The notes: generated by a model from the sequence alone, not told the origin. Counted from the first letter of the stretch, positions 1 to 7,680 are shown. The stretch is DNA of 64,000 nt from Citrobacter sp. 18056 (GCA_902706235.1 CACSJR010000022.1:1-64000); one strand, 5' to 3'. Translations and numbers: made by a program.

Positions 1-650
1 CCGTGGTCCCAACCACACAACTGGGACCGTGGTCCCAACCACACAACTGGGACCGTGGTCCCAACCACACAACTGGGACCGTGGTCCCAACCACACAACT
101 GGGACCGTGGTCCCAACCACACAACTGGGACCGTGGTCCCAACCACACAACTGGGACCGTGGTCCCAACCACACAACTGAGACCGTGGTCCCAACCACAC
201 AACTGGGACCGTGGTCCCAACCACACAACTGGGACCGTGGTCCCAACCACACAACTGGGACCGTGGTCCCAACCACACAACTGGGACCGTGGTCCCAACC
301 ACACAACTGGGACCGTGGTCCCAACCACACAACTGGGACCGTGGTCCCAACCACACAACTGGGACCGTGGTCCCAACCACACAACTGGGACCGTGGTCCC
401 AACCACACAACTGGGACCGTGGTCCCAACCACACAACTGAGACCGTGGTCCCAACCACACAACTGGGACCGTGGTCCCAACCACACAACTGGGACCGTGG
501 TCCCAACCACACAACTGGGACCGTGGTCCCAACCACACAACTGGGACCGTGGTCCCAACCACACAACTGGGACCGTGGTCCTAACCACACAACTGGAACC
601 GTGGTCCCAGCCACATAACTGGGACCGTGGTCCCAGCCACGCAACCGGGA
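1..650. repeat. 26-bp tandem repeat array, about 25 copies
   Basis: About 25 head-to-tail copies of a 26-bp unit (CCGTGGTCCCAACCACACAA followed by CTGGGA) fill the window's left edge, so the array may continue outside. Each unit contains GTGGT-CCCA-ACCAC, and each junction contains TGGGACC-GT-GGTCCCA, so two alternative hairpins are possible. Most copies are identical; the last three (after about 575) diverge. The same G-to-A variant occurs at about 180 and about 440, exactly ten units apart. Because 26 is not a multiple of three, all frames stay open; the apparent proteins are an artefact. The function is unknown: partition site, replication iterons or an expanding satellite are all possible. 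Confidence 0.95.
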
Positions 651-724
651 CAGTGGTTCCAGTAATATTGCTGTGTAGCCGAATTTAAAACAGAATATCT
701 CCTCCAGCTGTAAGCACACCCGTT

Positions 725-1537
725 TTAGTTCCACACACTTTTTGAGAGTTCCGGCTTTTCAGCCATCAGCCGGTATTCTTCCGGCGTCAGGTTATTCAGG
801 GATTCATGAGGCCGCTCGTTGTTATATTCAACCAGCCAGCGCTCAGTAATTTCCCGCGCTTCATTCAGGGTTCTGAACAGATAAAAATCCAGTATCTCTG
901 TCCGGTATGTCCGGTTAAAACGCTCGATAAACGCATTCTGCGTCGGCTTTCCCGGCTTGATAAATTCCAGCAACACACCATGTTCTTCGGCCCATTGCGC
1001 CAGTGCCAGTGAGACCAGTTCTGGCCCGTTATCCATACGCATCTTCCGCAGATAGCCGCGGTTTGCCACTATCCTGTCCAGCACCCGCACGACGCGTGGC
1101 GACGGGATATTCAGGTCAATTTCTATCGCCAGCGCTTCACGGTTTAAATCATCCACCACATTGAAGGTCCGGAAGCGTCTGCCACACACCAGCGCATCAT
1201 GCATAAAATCTATCGACCAGCTCTGGTTAAGTGCTTCCGGCGTCGCCAGCGGAGCCGGATTGCGCACCGGCAGACATTGCTTTCCCTTACGGCGAAAATT
1301 CAGTTTCAGTAGGCAGTAAATCCGGTGAACACGTTTATGGTTCCACCTGTTGCCCTGCCTGCGCAGCAACTGGAACAGCTTCTTAAAGCCGTATCGCGGA
1401 TAGCGCTCCGCCAGTTCAGTCAGCGCCTGGATCACCGGTTCATCGCGACAGGTATCGGGCTGGTAAAAATAGACCGTCCTGCTCAGCGATAATCTCCTGC
1501 ATGCCTGGCGTACGCTCATCGAAAACATCTCTTTCAC
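725..1537 (-). CDS. IS3-family transposase OrfB (DDE integrase domain)
   Basis: The 270-residue product has the rve integrase core that cuts and joins IS ends. The catalytic triad is visible: D in SIDFMHD, D in RMDNGPE and E in FIERFNR, followed by the usual NNERPHESL block. The N-terminal part (ERYPRYGFKKLFQLLRRQGN) matches the HTH_21 segment of IS3 OrfB. In this family OrfB is made mostly as an OrfAB fusion by -1 frameshifting on the A-rich run near 1575-1582. With orfA broken upstream of that site, OrfB could appear only by independent initiation. The reading frame itself is intact. Confidence 0.93.
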   Translation of the reverse strand: MKEMFSMSVRQACRRLSLSRTVYFYQPDTCRDEPVIQALTELAERYPRYGFKKLFQLLRRQGNRWNHKRVHRIYCLLKLNFRRKGKQCLPVRNPAPLATPEALNQSWSIDFMHDALVCGRRFRTFNVVDDLNREALAIEIDLNIPSPRVVRVLDRIVANRGYLRKMRMDNGPELVSLALAQWAEEHGVLLEFIKPGKPTQNAFIERFNRTYRTEILDFYLFRTLNEAREITERWLVEYNNERPHESLNNLTPEEYRLMAEKPELSKSVWN

Positions 1538-1569
1538 ATAGCTGACGAGCTCACGCTTTATCGCTGGTT

Positions 1570-1836
1570 TTAAAGCTTTTTTTCAATGACGTCTTTTAGC
1601 GCGCGATTCTCCAGACTCAGGTCGGCAAACATTTGTTTGAGACGGCGATTTTAGTCCTCAAGACCCTTCATCTTTTTGATATCAGAGGCCTCCATGCCAC
1701 CATACTTCGCTTTCCAGTTATAGTACGAAGCCTCAGATATTCCCGCTTCGCGGCAGACATCTTTGACGGTACGTGCGGCTTCAACAGACTTCAGAACGGT
1801 GATGATCTGGTGCTCGGTAAATCGGGCTTTACGCAT
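1570..1836 (-). pseudogene. IS3-family OrfA, broken by a nonsense codon
   Basis: The frame encodes the N-terminal HTH_8-type DNA-binding protein of IS3 elements, beginning MRKARFTEHQIITVLKSVEA. After residue 61 (KKMKGLED) a TAA codon interrupts it. The same frame then continues as NRRLKQMFADLSLENRALKD and on to the normal stop at 1570-1572, giving the expected 88-residue length. Relatives usually read LEDENRRLK here, so GAA to TAA is the simplest explanation. The stop lies before the frameshift region, so the OrfAB transposase should not be made. Confidence 0.85.
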
Positions 1837-1918
1837 GGTGATCTCCTCAGGGACATAATCAGTATGTCGGAAGATCTCTAAAAGTGCGTGGAACTAAAAC
1901 GCGTGTGCTTACACAGCC

Positions 1919-2275
1919 ACGCCCCCTGAACGTCCACGCCACACCGGGCAGAACGGCTACGACTATTACCGCCGGGAATTTATTCGCCTGTTCCGTGACA
2001 CCGCCCGTTATCACCACCGGCATGAGGTTTTCCGGGATTTAGCCGAAATGGCCACTCTTTCGGTGCAGAATGCCTTTCTTCGCAGTCCTGATCTGGAGAA
2101 AGAGTATCTGGCTCTGGCCGGATGCTATCAACCAGAGGATGTTCACCGGATGGCACAGTTGCTGGGCTGTCTTGCCGGTGCGCCCTTGTTTCCCTGCGGT
2201 AAAGCCCGGTCTGGTTTGTGGCCAAGGCGCAAGCCGGCATCCACTGACCATTTAGGGAGAAATAATCATGCCTGA
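1919..2275 (+). pseudogene. Plasmid conserved protein, 5' end removed by the IS
   Basis: An open frame starts directly at the right IS junction and runs to TGA at 2273-2275, about 118 codons, with no start at its beginning. The peptide contains NGYDYYRREFIRLFRDTARY and later NAFLRSPDLEKEYLALAG, a helical, aromatic/arginine-rich pattern I associate with uncharacterised enterobacterial plasmid proteins. It overlaps the start of the next gene by 8 bp. The 5' part is absent on the other side of the IS, where only repeat array is found, so the IS sits at a rearrangement junction or the 5' end was lost earlier. Function not recognised. Confidence 0.6.
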
Positions 2276-2906
2276 CTGGTGTGCTAACCGCATTCGAATC
2301 ACTGTGCCTGCATGTCTTCAGGCTGACCTTGAAGCTTGGGTGAGCGGGGCGGAATATCCGTATTACAAACGCGCAATCAACCAGAGTATTCGTCTGTTTA
2401 TTGCCGTCGTTGCCGGGTGGCTGAAGCCAGCCATTGAGATGTACTATTTACCTTATCCGGCGCTGACTGCGAATGGATGGACTGAGCCTTCAGAGGCTGC
2501 ACTGGCGTTGGTGCGTGGGTCGCCATACTTGGGCGAAATGCGTGGCTTGATAAAGCCAGCTGTAACGTTATCGACCAAGTGTTACCGGACAACAGGCATT
2601 GCCGGTCTGACATGGGATGCGCCCTGGGCTCCGCCCGTTGAACCGGTAATGGAGGCGTTGTCCGGCAGATGGGGCTGTACTATTGACCACTGGTTCAGTG
2701 ATGCCGGCAGTGACTTTTGCAGCTACCGACGGTATGAGGAGGGTGTGTGGTAGATTGCCTCGATAACTGTCTGGAGTATGGTGAAGAAGATGACTACAGG
2801 GGGAGTGATTGTTACCGGCCCGGACTGGGCTGCAGGGGAATGTTTCGCATTATGGCGGTTAAATAACGAACAATGCAGGTCAGGGCAGGGACCGCGTGCC
2901 CTGTAG
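2268..2906 (+). pseudogene. DUF1281/YubB ferredoxin-like domain protein, frameshifted
   Basis: The frame starts MPDWCANRIRITVPACLQAD, the typical opening (MPxWCxNRxxI) of DUF1281 proteins common on conjugative plasmids. It runs to a TAG at 2751. From about 2747 the -1 frame continues plausibly (VVDCLDNCLEYGEEDD), and from about 2802 the first frame resumes (GVIVTGPDW), matching the family's VTGPDW ending. Two compensating indels therefore interrupt the end; the first lies in a GTGTGTGG run and looks like a TG slippage. The role of the family is unknown. Confidence 0.75.
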
Positions 2907-3376
2907 CAGGTTATCCACAGGCTATGCGGTAGATTACTGACCAGCATTGTGGACAACCGGTGCTGCAGCGGGAAAACCTTCAGCAGGTTATCATCTGCAG
3001 GGAGTGCCCTATGACTCCTGCGGCGCCCAAATTCGGCCTCCCGGGATGATTCTCTGACCAAAAATGAGTCATTATAATAGTGTGAAAAGGTACAGAAAAT
3101 GCACCTTTTCGTATTTCTTTTTATCTTCAAAATCCACCAGGATTTGCGTTAGAAACCTCAACGTCAAAGACAGAGGGACCCTTAGCCCCCCGTTATCAGC
3201 GTCAGTCACTGCAACGTGCTCCACGCCTTCCGGAAACGGAAAAGGGAGGACACCAGAAAGGAGCCGAAGGGCACAACTGATGGGGAAATTCGCGATGACT
3301 GCAATGGCGTTCTGGAGCAAATCAAGAACATTTAACGGCTGGCGTAAAGCGCACTTTGTGGACGGTGCCAGGAATA
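2907..3376. other. Degraded intergenic stretch, no supported gene
   Basis: About 470 bp between two pseudogenes. Open frames exist on both strands (for example 3064-3470), but none shows a recognisable domain or a convincing ribosome-binding site. Part of the right half (from about 3200) may be further decayed relaxase sequence, because a frame there leads into the relic that starts at about 3377. No operator, terminator or RNA gene was seen. Confidence 0.5.
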
Positions 3377-3940
3377 CCACCGCCTGCACCACGTCGAAGA
3401 CGCTGGAGGAGCTGTTCGTCGGCAGAAATTCTATAAATCTTCCCCTGCAACTGCGCGCCAGCTTGAGCATTTCGGTGATAAGGAAAGTCTCTTTTCGTAT
3501 GCCGTGGATAACTGCCGGGAGAAAATGGATGCGCTGTTTCTGGGGGGAGCTATGACTGGGATGGGGTACATGACATTCTGGTTGCGGCCGGACTGGAGCT
3601 GCGTCAGAAAGGTGAAGGGCTCGTCATTTACGATGTCGCCATTGTCGTATCGCGCGTGGGTGGAAATGCAGGCAACGAATAATGATGCAGCGGCTATCTC
3701 CCAGCTTCGAGGCTGGGCATATCGTGAGAAACGTAATAACCGCACGGCCACAATCTCCAATAACTTCATGCTTTACGCGACTGCAGATGATATTAAGCCA
3801 TCTCAGATCCGGGGCTATGACACGCATGTGAACCGTGATGGTGCGGTAGTGTATTCATCCGGTGGTAAGCCGGTGTTGTTTGACCGTGGTTTGTATATTG
3901 AGGTTGGCCGATGCACCGGCTGAGAAAGGTAAAAACCTGG
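3377..3940 (+). pseudogene. Relic of a second MOBP relaxase (NikB-like, LPD7 domain)
   Basis: Three patches match the intact relaxase at 8660-10621 in order. RLHHVEDAGGAVRR followed by GDKESLFSYAVDNCREK parallels its DRESLHGYAVRETRQ. In another frame, YDWDGVHDILVAAGLELRQK parallels its SWELLHNVMYTRGLGIREQN. Then SYRAWVEMQ with AAISQLRGWAYREKR parallels its WKTWVEREA with AAISQMRGWAYREKR, followed by an LPD7-like tail (HVNRDGAVVYSSGGKPVLF). Frame changes occur near 3550, 3640 and 3900. About 140 codons are missing between patches two and three, and the 5' catalytic part is absent. The right end is cut by the IS21 remnant at 3941. Confidence 0.8.
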
Positions 3941-4238
3941 TGTTAGCGCCAATGATATAAGACTGTAATTCGCCATTTGGATTGTCCGCTCCACCCGACA
4001 TGTTGTTTCCTTGAGGTTCTCACACCAAAAAAGGACACCAACATGCTGAGCAGAGAGGACTTTTACATGATAAAGCAAATGCGTAAGCAAGGTGCGTAAG
4101 CAAGGTGCGTACATTGTCGATATTGCGACTCAGGTTGGTTGCTCTGAGCGTACCGTCAGACGGTATCTTAAGTATCCTGAGCCACCGGCCAGAAAAACGC
4201 GCCACAAAATGGCCAAGCTGAAGCCTTTCATGGACTAT
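3941..4238 (+). mobile_element. Left-end remnant of an IS21-family element (istA start)
   Basis: The stretch beginning TGTTAGCGCCAATG looks like an IS21-type left end and is followed at 4043 by the start of istA: MLSREDFYMIKQMRKQGA, then ATQVGCSERTVRRYLKYPEP, a classic HTH for this family. A 13-bp tandem duplication (GCGTAAGCAAGGT at 4081-4093 and 4094-4106) puts a stop after residue 18. The similarity ends after PFMDY at 4238; the DDE domain, istB and right end are missing. It interrupts the relaxase relic on its left. Confidence 0.8.
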
Positions 4239-4304
4239 AGCAACGTCAACTTCTGGCATAAAGCAGACTGTGTTAGGCATGCCTATTGGCTAAGTGGACT
4301 CTTA

Positions 4305-4340
4305 TATCAATGCTAATGTATGCATACGTTAGCATTGATA
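4305..4340. repeat. 36-bp palindrome P1
   Basis: The two 18-bp arms are complementary except for one pair: TATCAATGCTAATGTATG against CATACGTTAGCATTGATA. It lies 10 bp beyond the stop codon of the minus-strand gene 4351-4833. No T-run follows in either direction, so it does not look like an ordinary terminator. A nearly identical palindrome (P2) lies at the other end of that gene. The arms differ by compensated changes that keep the pairing. Confidence 0.9.
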
Positions 4341-4350
4341 ACCTATGAAT

Positions 4351-4833
4351 TCAGTCCTCTTCATCCCTGGAAGCCCTGATTTCAGTCTGATAGGTGCGTT
4401 TGACCCGTGCAATCGTCTGCAGGGTGGTACGCCAGTGCAGCTCTGCAGCATGACGATAGCGCGCGGCCAGCGCGTCGATCGCTGCCGGATTGCTGTCAGC
4501 GCTACGGTGCTGACGGCCTTTCTCCCCAAATACCGCCACAATAATGCTCTGACTTCCCGTTCGGCCAAACAGCGCGTTACACAGTCGCTTTACGGCCAGC
4601 GGGGTGAGGTCCGGATCGGCTTCGGGGGCTACGTAGCTGAAAATGAAGCAGAGCATTTCAGATGTCTTGTAGCGTTTAACCGCGGCACTGAGCCGCGCTG
4701 CGTGTTGTGGTGCTTCCCAGCTGGCGTCGCTGTAGCCACGCACTTCGGCGAGATAATCTGCCGCCAGATTTTCAGCGATATAACATTCCGTGCGAAAAAA
4801 CAAGGACATTGACTGCTTCGTGGCTTTTTTCAT
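4351..4833 (-). CDS. Unknown 160-residue protein bracketed by palindromes
   Basis: The intact frame starts at ATG 4833, with AAGGA 7 bases before it. The product is soluble and predicted mainly helical, with basic and acidic patches and a charged C-terminus (IRASRDEED). I recognise no domain, signal peptide, membrane segment or metal site. Features that may help a search are MSLFFRTECYIAENLAADYL near the start and LAVKRLCNALFGRTGSQSII in the middle. It is one of very few intact genes in a zone of relics. P2 lies immediately upstream of its ribosome-binding site and P1 just after its stop. Autoregulation through P2 or mobility of the palindrome-bounded unit are both inference. Confidence 0.6.
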   Translation of the reverse strand: MKKATKQSMSLFFRTECYIAENLAADYLAEVRGYSDASWEAPQHAARLSAAVKRYKTSEMLCFIFSYVAPEADPDLTPLAVKRLCNALFGRTGSQSIIVAVFGEKGRQHRSADSNPAAIDALAARYRHAAELHWRTTLQTIARVKRTYQTEIRASRDEED

Positions 4834-4845
4834 GTCCGGCGTCCT

Positions 4846-4881
4846 TATTGATGCTAATGTATGCGTACATTAGCATCAATA
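4846..4881. repeat. 36-bp palindrome P2
   Basis: TATTGATGCTAATGTATG pairs with CGTACATTAGCATCAATA apart from one central pair. The core TGATGCTAATGTATG is shared with P1, while the outer TTGAT/ATCAA in P2 corresponds to TCAAT/ATTGA in P1, a compensated change. It lies directly upstream of the AAGGA ribosome-binding site of the minus-strand gene. It could be an operator, an mRNA 5' hairpin or the end of a mobile unit. Confidence 0.9.
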
Positions 4882-4973
4882 GCGCCTGGCAGACAACTGC
4901 GGTGAGCAGGCCAGGCTCCGGGTGGCCGTAAATTTCCTGTATCGTAAGGCTCACGATAAATTTTCTGACCTTC

Positions 4974-5504
4974 AGGAAGGAGGTGACGCAATAACCGGGC
5001 TCCGGTTGCTGAAATCTGGGCCGACTCTCAGCTTTTTGTGTCGCCTGACCCGGTATGTGATCGCCTGGTGGAGTTGGCCGACATTGATGATTCAGACACG
5101 GTGCTGGAGCCCAGCGCGGGAACGAGGGCTATCCTTCGTGCGGTTCTGCGAGCTGCACCCGCTGCCCGCTGTGATGCCGTCGAGCTCAACGGTGCTCTGG
5201 CCCTGCATCTTCGCCGGAGCTTCGAAGGTGTGAGTGTTCACGGAGGCGACTTTAGGGATTTACGCCGGATAAACGCTACAGCAAAATCGTGATGAATCCG
5301 CCGTTCCAGTACGCGCTGGACATCAAACATATTCTCCGGGCGCTGTCGTTGCTTGAGCCGGGCGGCATCCTCGCGGCGGTCTGTCTGAACGGGCCGAGGC
5401 AGCAAGATAAGTTAAAACCGCTTGCGCAAGTGTGGGAGGAGTGGCCGCGCGGCACCTTCACGTATACCGACGTTTCAACGGTTACGCTGAAAATCCGGGT
5501 GTGA
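4974..5504 (+). pseudogene. Class I SAM-dependent DNA methyltransferase, multiply mutated
   Basis: A strong ribosome-binding site (AGGAAGGAGG, 4974-4983) precedes a frame encoding PVAEIWADSQLFVSPDPVCD, then the SAM-binding motif VLEPSAGT, and, after a frameshift near 5260, the catalytic MNPPF motif and LEPGGILAAVCLNGPRQQ. The lesions are an ATA where the start codon is expected, a frame change between it and the first conserved block, and loss of about one T near 5260 (GATTTA for GATTTTA). The SAM loop reads SAGTRA where relatives have SAGTGA. The family is adenine-type (NPPF) and frequent near plasmid antirestriction loci. It appears dead. Confidence 0.75.
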
Positions 5505-6153
5505 TAATGGCGTTTCGTCTGGTGGGGCAGTGCCCTGCCAGGCATCGCGGAAAAAAAGCAGCGCGCCTGCGGCGCAGAAAGGTGGAGCGCTTGCGCGCCC
5601 ACCTTCCCGGCGCGACAACGCACTTTTCCGGGGGGGTCTGACTGTCCGGTTTCTGGTGTCTGTTCCGCTGTAGGGCAAAAAGAGATGTGATGGTCCGGGC
5701 ATCCGGGCGGGCTGTCATGCTGCGCACAGAGCAAGCTTTGCTGTCTCTGCCCTGGCCCAAAAACGGGCCGGGTTTCCATCCCTGACGCAACGTCAACTTC
5801 AACGGCAGCGGCTTGCTCCGACCGTTCCGGTCGGGCCGCCTTCACCGCGACGATGAATCCGTCGCTTTAATGCCGCCACGACGTTCCGCCGTGTCGTCTG
5901 TGTGCCCCCTCTTTCTCTTCTGCCAGCCATTCCCTGACGCTCTCCCGCGGAGGGCTGGTCGTAGCACCGTCATCCGCCTGCCCACAAGGGTGCGCTTCGC
6001 CGTTCCTCGCCCGTTCGCACTCGCCGTACCGGCTCCCTTGCGCTGCGGCCTGCGGTGACGCCCTTGCGTTCATTCGTCTGCCGTTGCTCCTTTGCCCTTC
6101 GCCGCGAGAGACCCTCCGGGAAACGGCTCCCACATCAGAAGGAGAAACAGAAA
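5505..6153. other. GC-rich non-coding leader
   Basis: About 650 bp with no credible gene. It is GC-rich and full of short inverted repeats, for example GCGCGCCTGCGGCGC near 5560. It ends with the AGAAGGAGA ribosome-binding site of the next gene. Long GC-rich leaders before small conserved genes are common in the leading regions of conjugative plasmids, where single-strand promoters or primosome sites may lie. Nothing here proves that role. ORFs in this stretch (such as 5276-5845 minus) lack homology signals and start sites. Confidence 0.5.
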
Positions 6154-6483
6154 ATGCACACACTAAACGGCGACGTCAAAAAGGGTGTTTTGGGCGCATG
6201 GGAAGTCAATTCATCTATCCGGGCACCTTTTACCGATGAAGTCCAGACGCTGGCACTGACCGTCAATGCAGAGATTGATCGCATTGTCTCAGAGCGTCGC
6301 TGGGTGTGGGAATGTGAGTATACGTACCGGGAGGAGCGGGCGCGCCTGAAAAGCGTTAAGGCGTTTCCGCTGAGAGCAGATCGACTGGCATTTTTTGGCC
6401 CGGATTTTCTGGAGTGGATCCTCAGAACCGCGCTGAAACTGTGGGAAAACGGCTACATCATTCGGGAAGAGAAACAGAATTAA
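6154..6483 (+). CDS. Small conserved plasmid protein, 109 residues
   Basis: I chose ATG 6154 because AGAAGGAGA precedes it at normal spacing; the frame is open further upstream into the GC-rich leader but without a start signal. The product begins MHTLNGDVKKGVLGAWEVNS and ends LKLWENGYIIREEKQN. It is mixed helix/strand, soluble, with no signal peptide, membrane segment or known motif. It sits with two other small leading-region genes on the same strand (6612 and 6822). The function is not known. Confidence 0.65.
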   Translation: MHTLNGDVKKGVLGAWEVNSSIRAPFTDEVQTLALTVNAEIDRIVSERRWVWECEYTYREERARLKSVKAFPLRADRLAFFGPDFLEWILRTALKLWENGYIIREEKQN

Positions 6484-6522
6484 TGCCTTCTTTGACGCGT
6501 CTTTTTGGTCTTTGAGGGCATT

Positions 6523-6547
6523 AAAAAAGCAGGGTCAGGCCCCTGCT
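6523..6547 (-). terminator. Candidate rho-independent terminator, minus orientation
   Basis: AGCAGG-GTCAGGCC-CCTGCT forms a 6-bp hairpin (6528-6547), and six A residues on the plus strand (6523-6528) give a U-run when read on the minus strand. No minus-strand gene directly upstream is evident. It may instead separate the 6154 gene from 6612. Confidence 0.4.
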
Positions 6548-6611
6548 TCCTTAACGCCGGAAAACCGCTGTAACGGCAACCGGCAATCACAATCATTATG
6601 AGGAAATGATC

Positions 6612-6758
6612 ATGATTTTTGACCCGCAAATCGTCGCACACGCGAACACGTTTGTAAATGCCATACGTGCAGGTAAACGGGGGCATATCCCGGCGCTGCA
6701 ATTTTCCCAGTGGCAGCAGTTTATGACCACCGTATACGCCGGACTGGGCCTCGCCTGA
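6612..6758 (+). CDS. Small protein, 48 residues, function unknown
   Basis: The frame starts at ATG 6612 with GAGGA seven to eleven bases upstream; an in-frame ATG at 6606 is too close to that site. The product begins MIFDPQIVAHANTFVNAIRA and ends VYAGLGLA. It looks like a compact helical protein without a membrane segment. It lies between two leading-region genes on the same strand, consistent with one transcript. The short length makes this call tentative, but the start signal, position and codon use support it. Confidence 0.5.
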   Translation: MIFDPQIVAHANTFVNAIRAGKRGHIPALQFSQWQQFMTTVYAGLGLA

Positions 6759-6821
6759 CCGGACCCGGGGCGCCCATGTGGGCGGCCCGTTCAGATACCC
6801 TATTACGTAAGGAGATTCACT

Positions 6822-7649
6822 ATGATCCGTTTAGCTACCCGTTATGCTGCACCGACTTTTATGCGCCAGAATCGTCCGCTGACCACTGATGAACTGATGC
6901 GCGTTGTGCCGAGTGCGTTCTCTGCTGACAAGCATGAATCCCGTTCTGAGCGCTACACTTACATCCCGACGATCACCCTTATCGACCGTCTGCGCGCGGA
7001 AGGGTTTGAACCGTATTACGCGAGCCAGTCCCGCGTGCGCGACAGCTCCCGCCGCGAGTTCACCAAGCACCTGCTGCGCCTTCGCCGTGGCAACAATTTT
7101 TCTGGCACCGAAGTGCCGGAAATCCTGCTGCTGAACAGCCACGATGGCTCAAGCAGTTACAAAATGGTGCCGGGAATGTATCGCCAGGTCTGCTCAAATG
7201 GTCTGGTGTGCTGGAAGTCGTTCGGTGAGATCAGAATTCCACACAAAGGCGACATCGCAGGGCAGGTTATCGAGGGCGCGTATGAGGTGCTGGGCATCTT
7301 TGACAACATCACCGACAACATCGAAAAAATGAAAAGTGTGCAGGTCACTGATGCAGAGCGCCAGCTGCTGGGCCGTCTGTCTCTGGAGTATAAATATGAC
7401 GGCAAGACTGCCCCGGTCACTGCCGACAGAATTCTTGCTCCGCGCCGTTTTGAAGACAAAAAAATGGATTTGTGGAGCACCTTTAACGTGATTCAGGAGA
7501 ACCTGATCAAAGGTGGTTTGCCTGGAAGGACCGCGCAGGGGCGTAACGCCAGAACCCGACCGGTGACCGGTATTGATGGCGACATCAAACTGAATCAGGC
7601 GCTCTGGAAGATGGCAGAGGAGTTTGCAATTCTGAAAGCCGGAGCCTGA
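6822..7649 (+). CDS. DUF932 family protein
   Basis: The 275-residue product begins MIRLATRYAAPTFMRQNRPL and carries the DUF932 signatures: RSERYTYIPTITLIDRLRAEG near residue 40, LLLNSHDGSSSYKM near 105, and MYRQVCSNGLVCW near 122. Proteins of this family are frequent on enterobacterial plasmids and in CP4-type prophages; their biochemical role is not established. AAGGAG precedes the ATG. A hairpin with T-run follows the stop (7657-7680), so transcription likely ends there. It appears intact and of usual length. Confidence 0.85.
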   Translation: MIRLATRYAAPTFMRQNRPLTTDELMRVVPSAFSADKHESRSERYTYIPTITLIDRLRAEGFEPYYASQSRVRDSSRREFTKHLLRLRRGNNFSGTEVPEILLLNSHDGSSSYKMVPGMYRQVCSNGLVCWKSFGEIRIPHKGDIAGQVIEGAYEVLGIFDNITDNIEKMKSVQVTDAERQLLGRLSLEYKYDGKTAPVTADRILAPRRFEDKKMDLWSTFNVIQENLIKGGLPGRTAQGRNARTRPVTGIDGDIKLNQALWKMAEEFAILKAGA

Positions 7650-7656
7650 AAATTTT

Positions 7657-7680
7657 ACCGCCCATGACGTGGGCGGTTTT
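7657..7680 (+). terminator. Rho-independent terminator after the DUF932 gene
   Basis: ACCGCCCA-TGACG-TGGGCGGT forms an 8-bp stem followed by TTTT, 8 bases after the stop codon. The minus-strand gene 7702-8022 converges on it from the other side. Confidence 0.8.

Larger units (their letters stand above)
709..1913 (-). mobile_element. IS3-family (IS407-like) insertion sequence, with 4-bp target duplication
   Basis: The element is about 1205 bp with near-perfect terminal inverted repeats: TGTAAGCACACCCGTTTTAG at the left end, and the same with one change (CACACG) read inward from the right. It is flanked by the direct duplication CAGC at 705-708 and 1914-1917, the 4-bp size typical of IS407-group elements. 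It carries orfA and orfB on the minus strand. An insertion with intact duplication is likely recent, yet orfA carries a stop codon. It separates the 26-bp repeat array from the truncated gene at 1919. Confidence 0.93.

Noticed and set aside
1..650. CRISPR array
   Set aside because: The copies are directly adjacent without spacers, and no cas gene is present.
3..688. Three long overlapping frames of a WSQPHNWDRGPNHTTGT-type repeat protein
   Set aside because: They result from a 26-bp tandem repeat without stop codons in any frame; identical peptides appear in all three frames and there is no ribosome-binding site.
2723..3470. Minus-strand ORFs of 132-135 codons
   Set aside because: They lie opposite decayed plus-strand genes and show no domain, start signal or consistent codon use.
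4305..4881. Integron attC site or IS110-type ends
   Set aside because: The palindromes lack the paired R/L boxes and bulges of attC sites, and no integrase or recombinase gene is adjacent.
5276..6163. Several ORFs of 70-190 codons on both strands
   Set aside because: The GC-rich leader lacks stop codons by composition; none has a start site or family resemblance.
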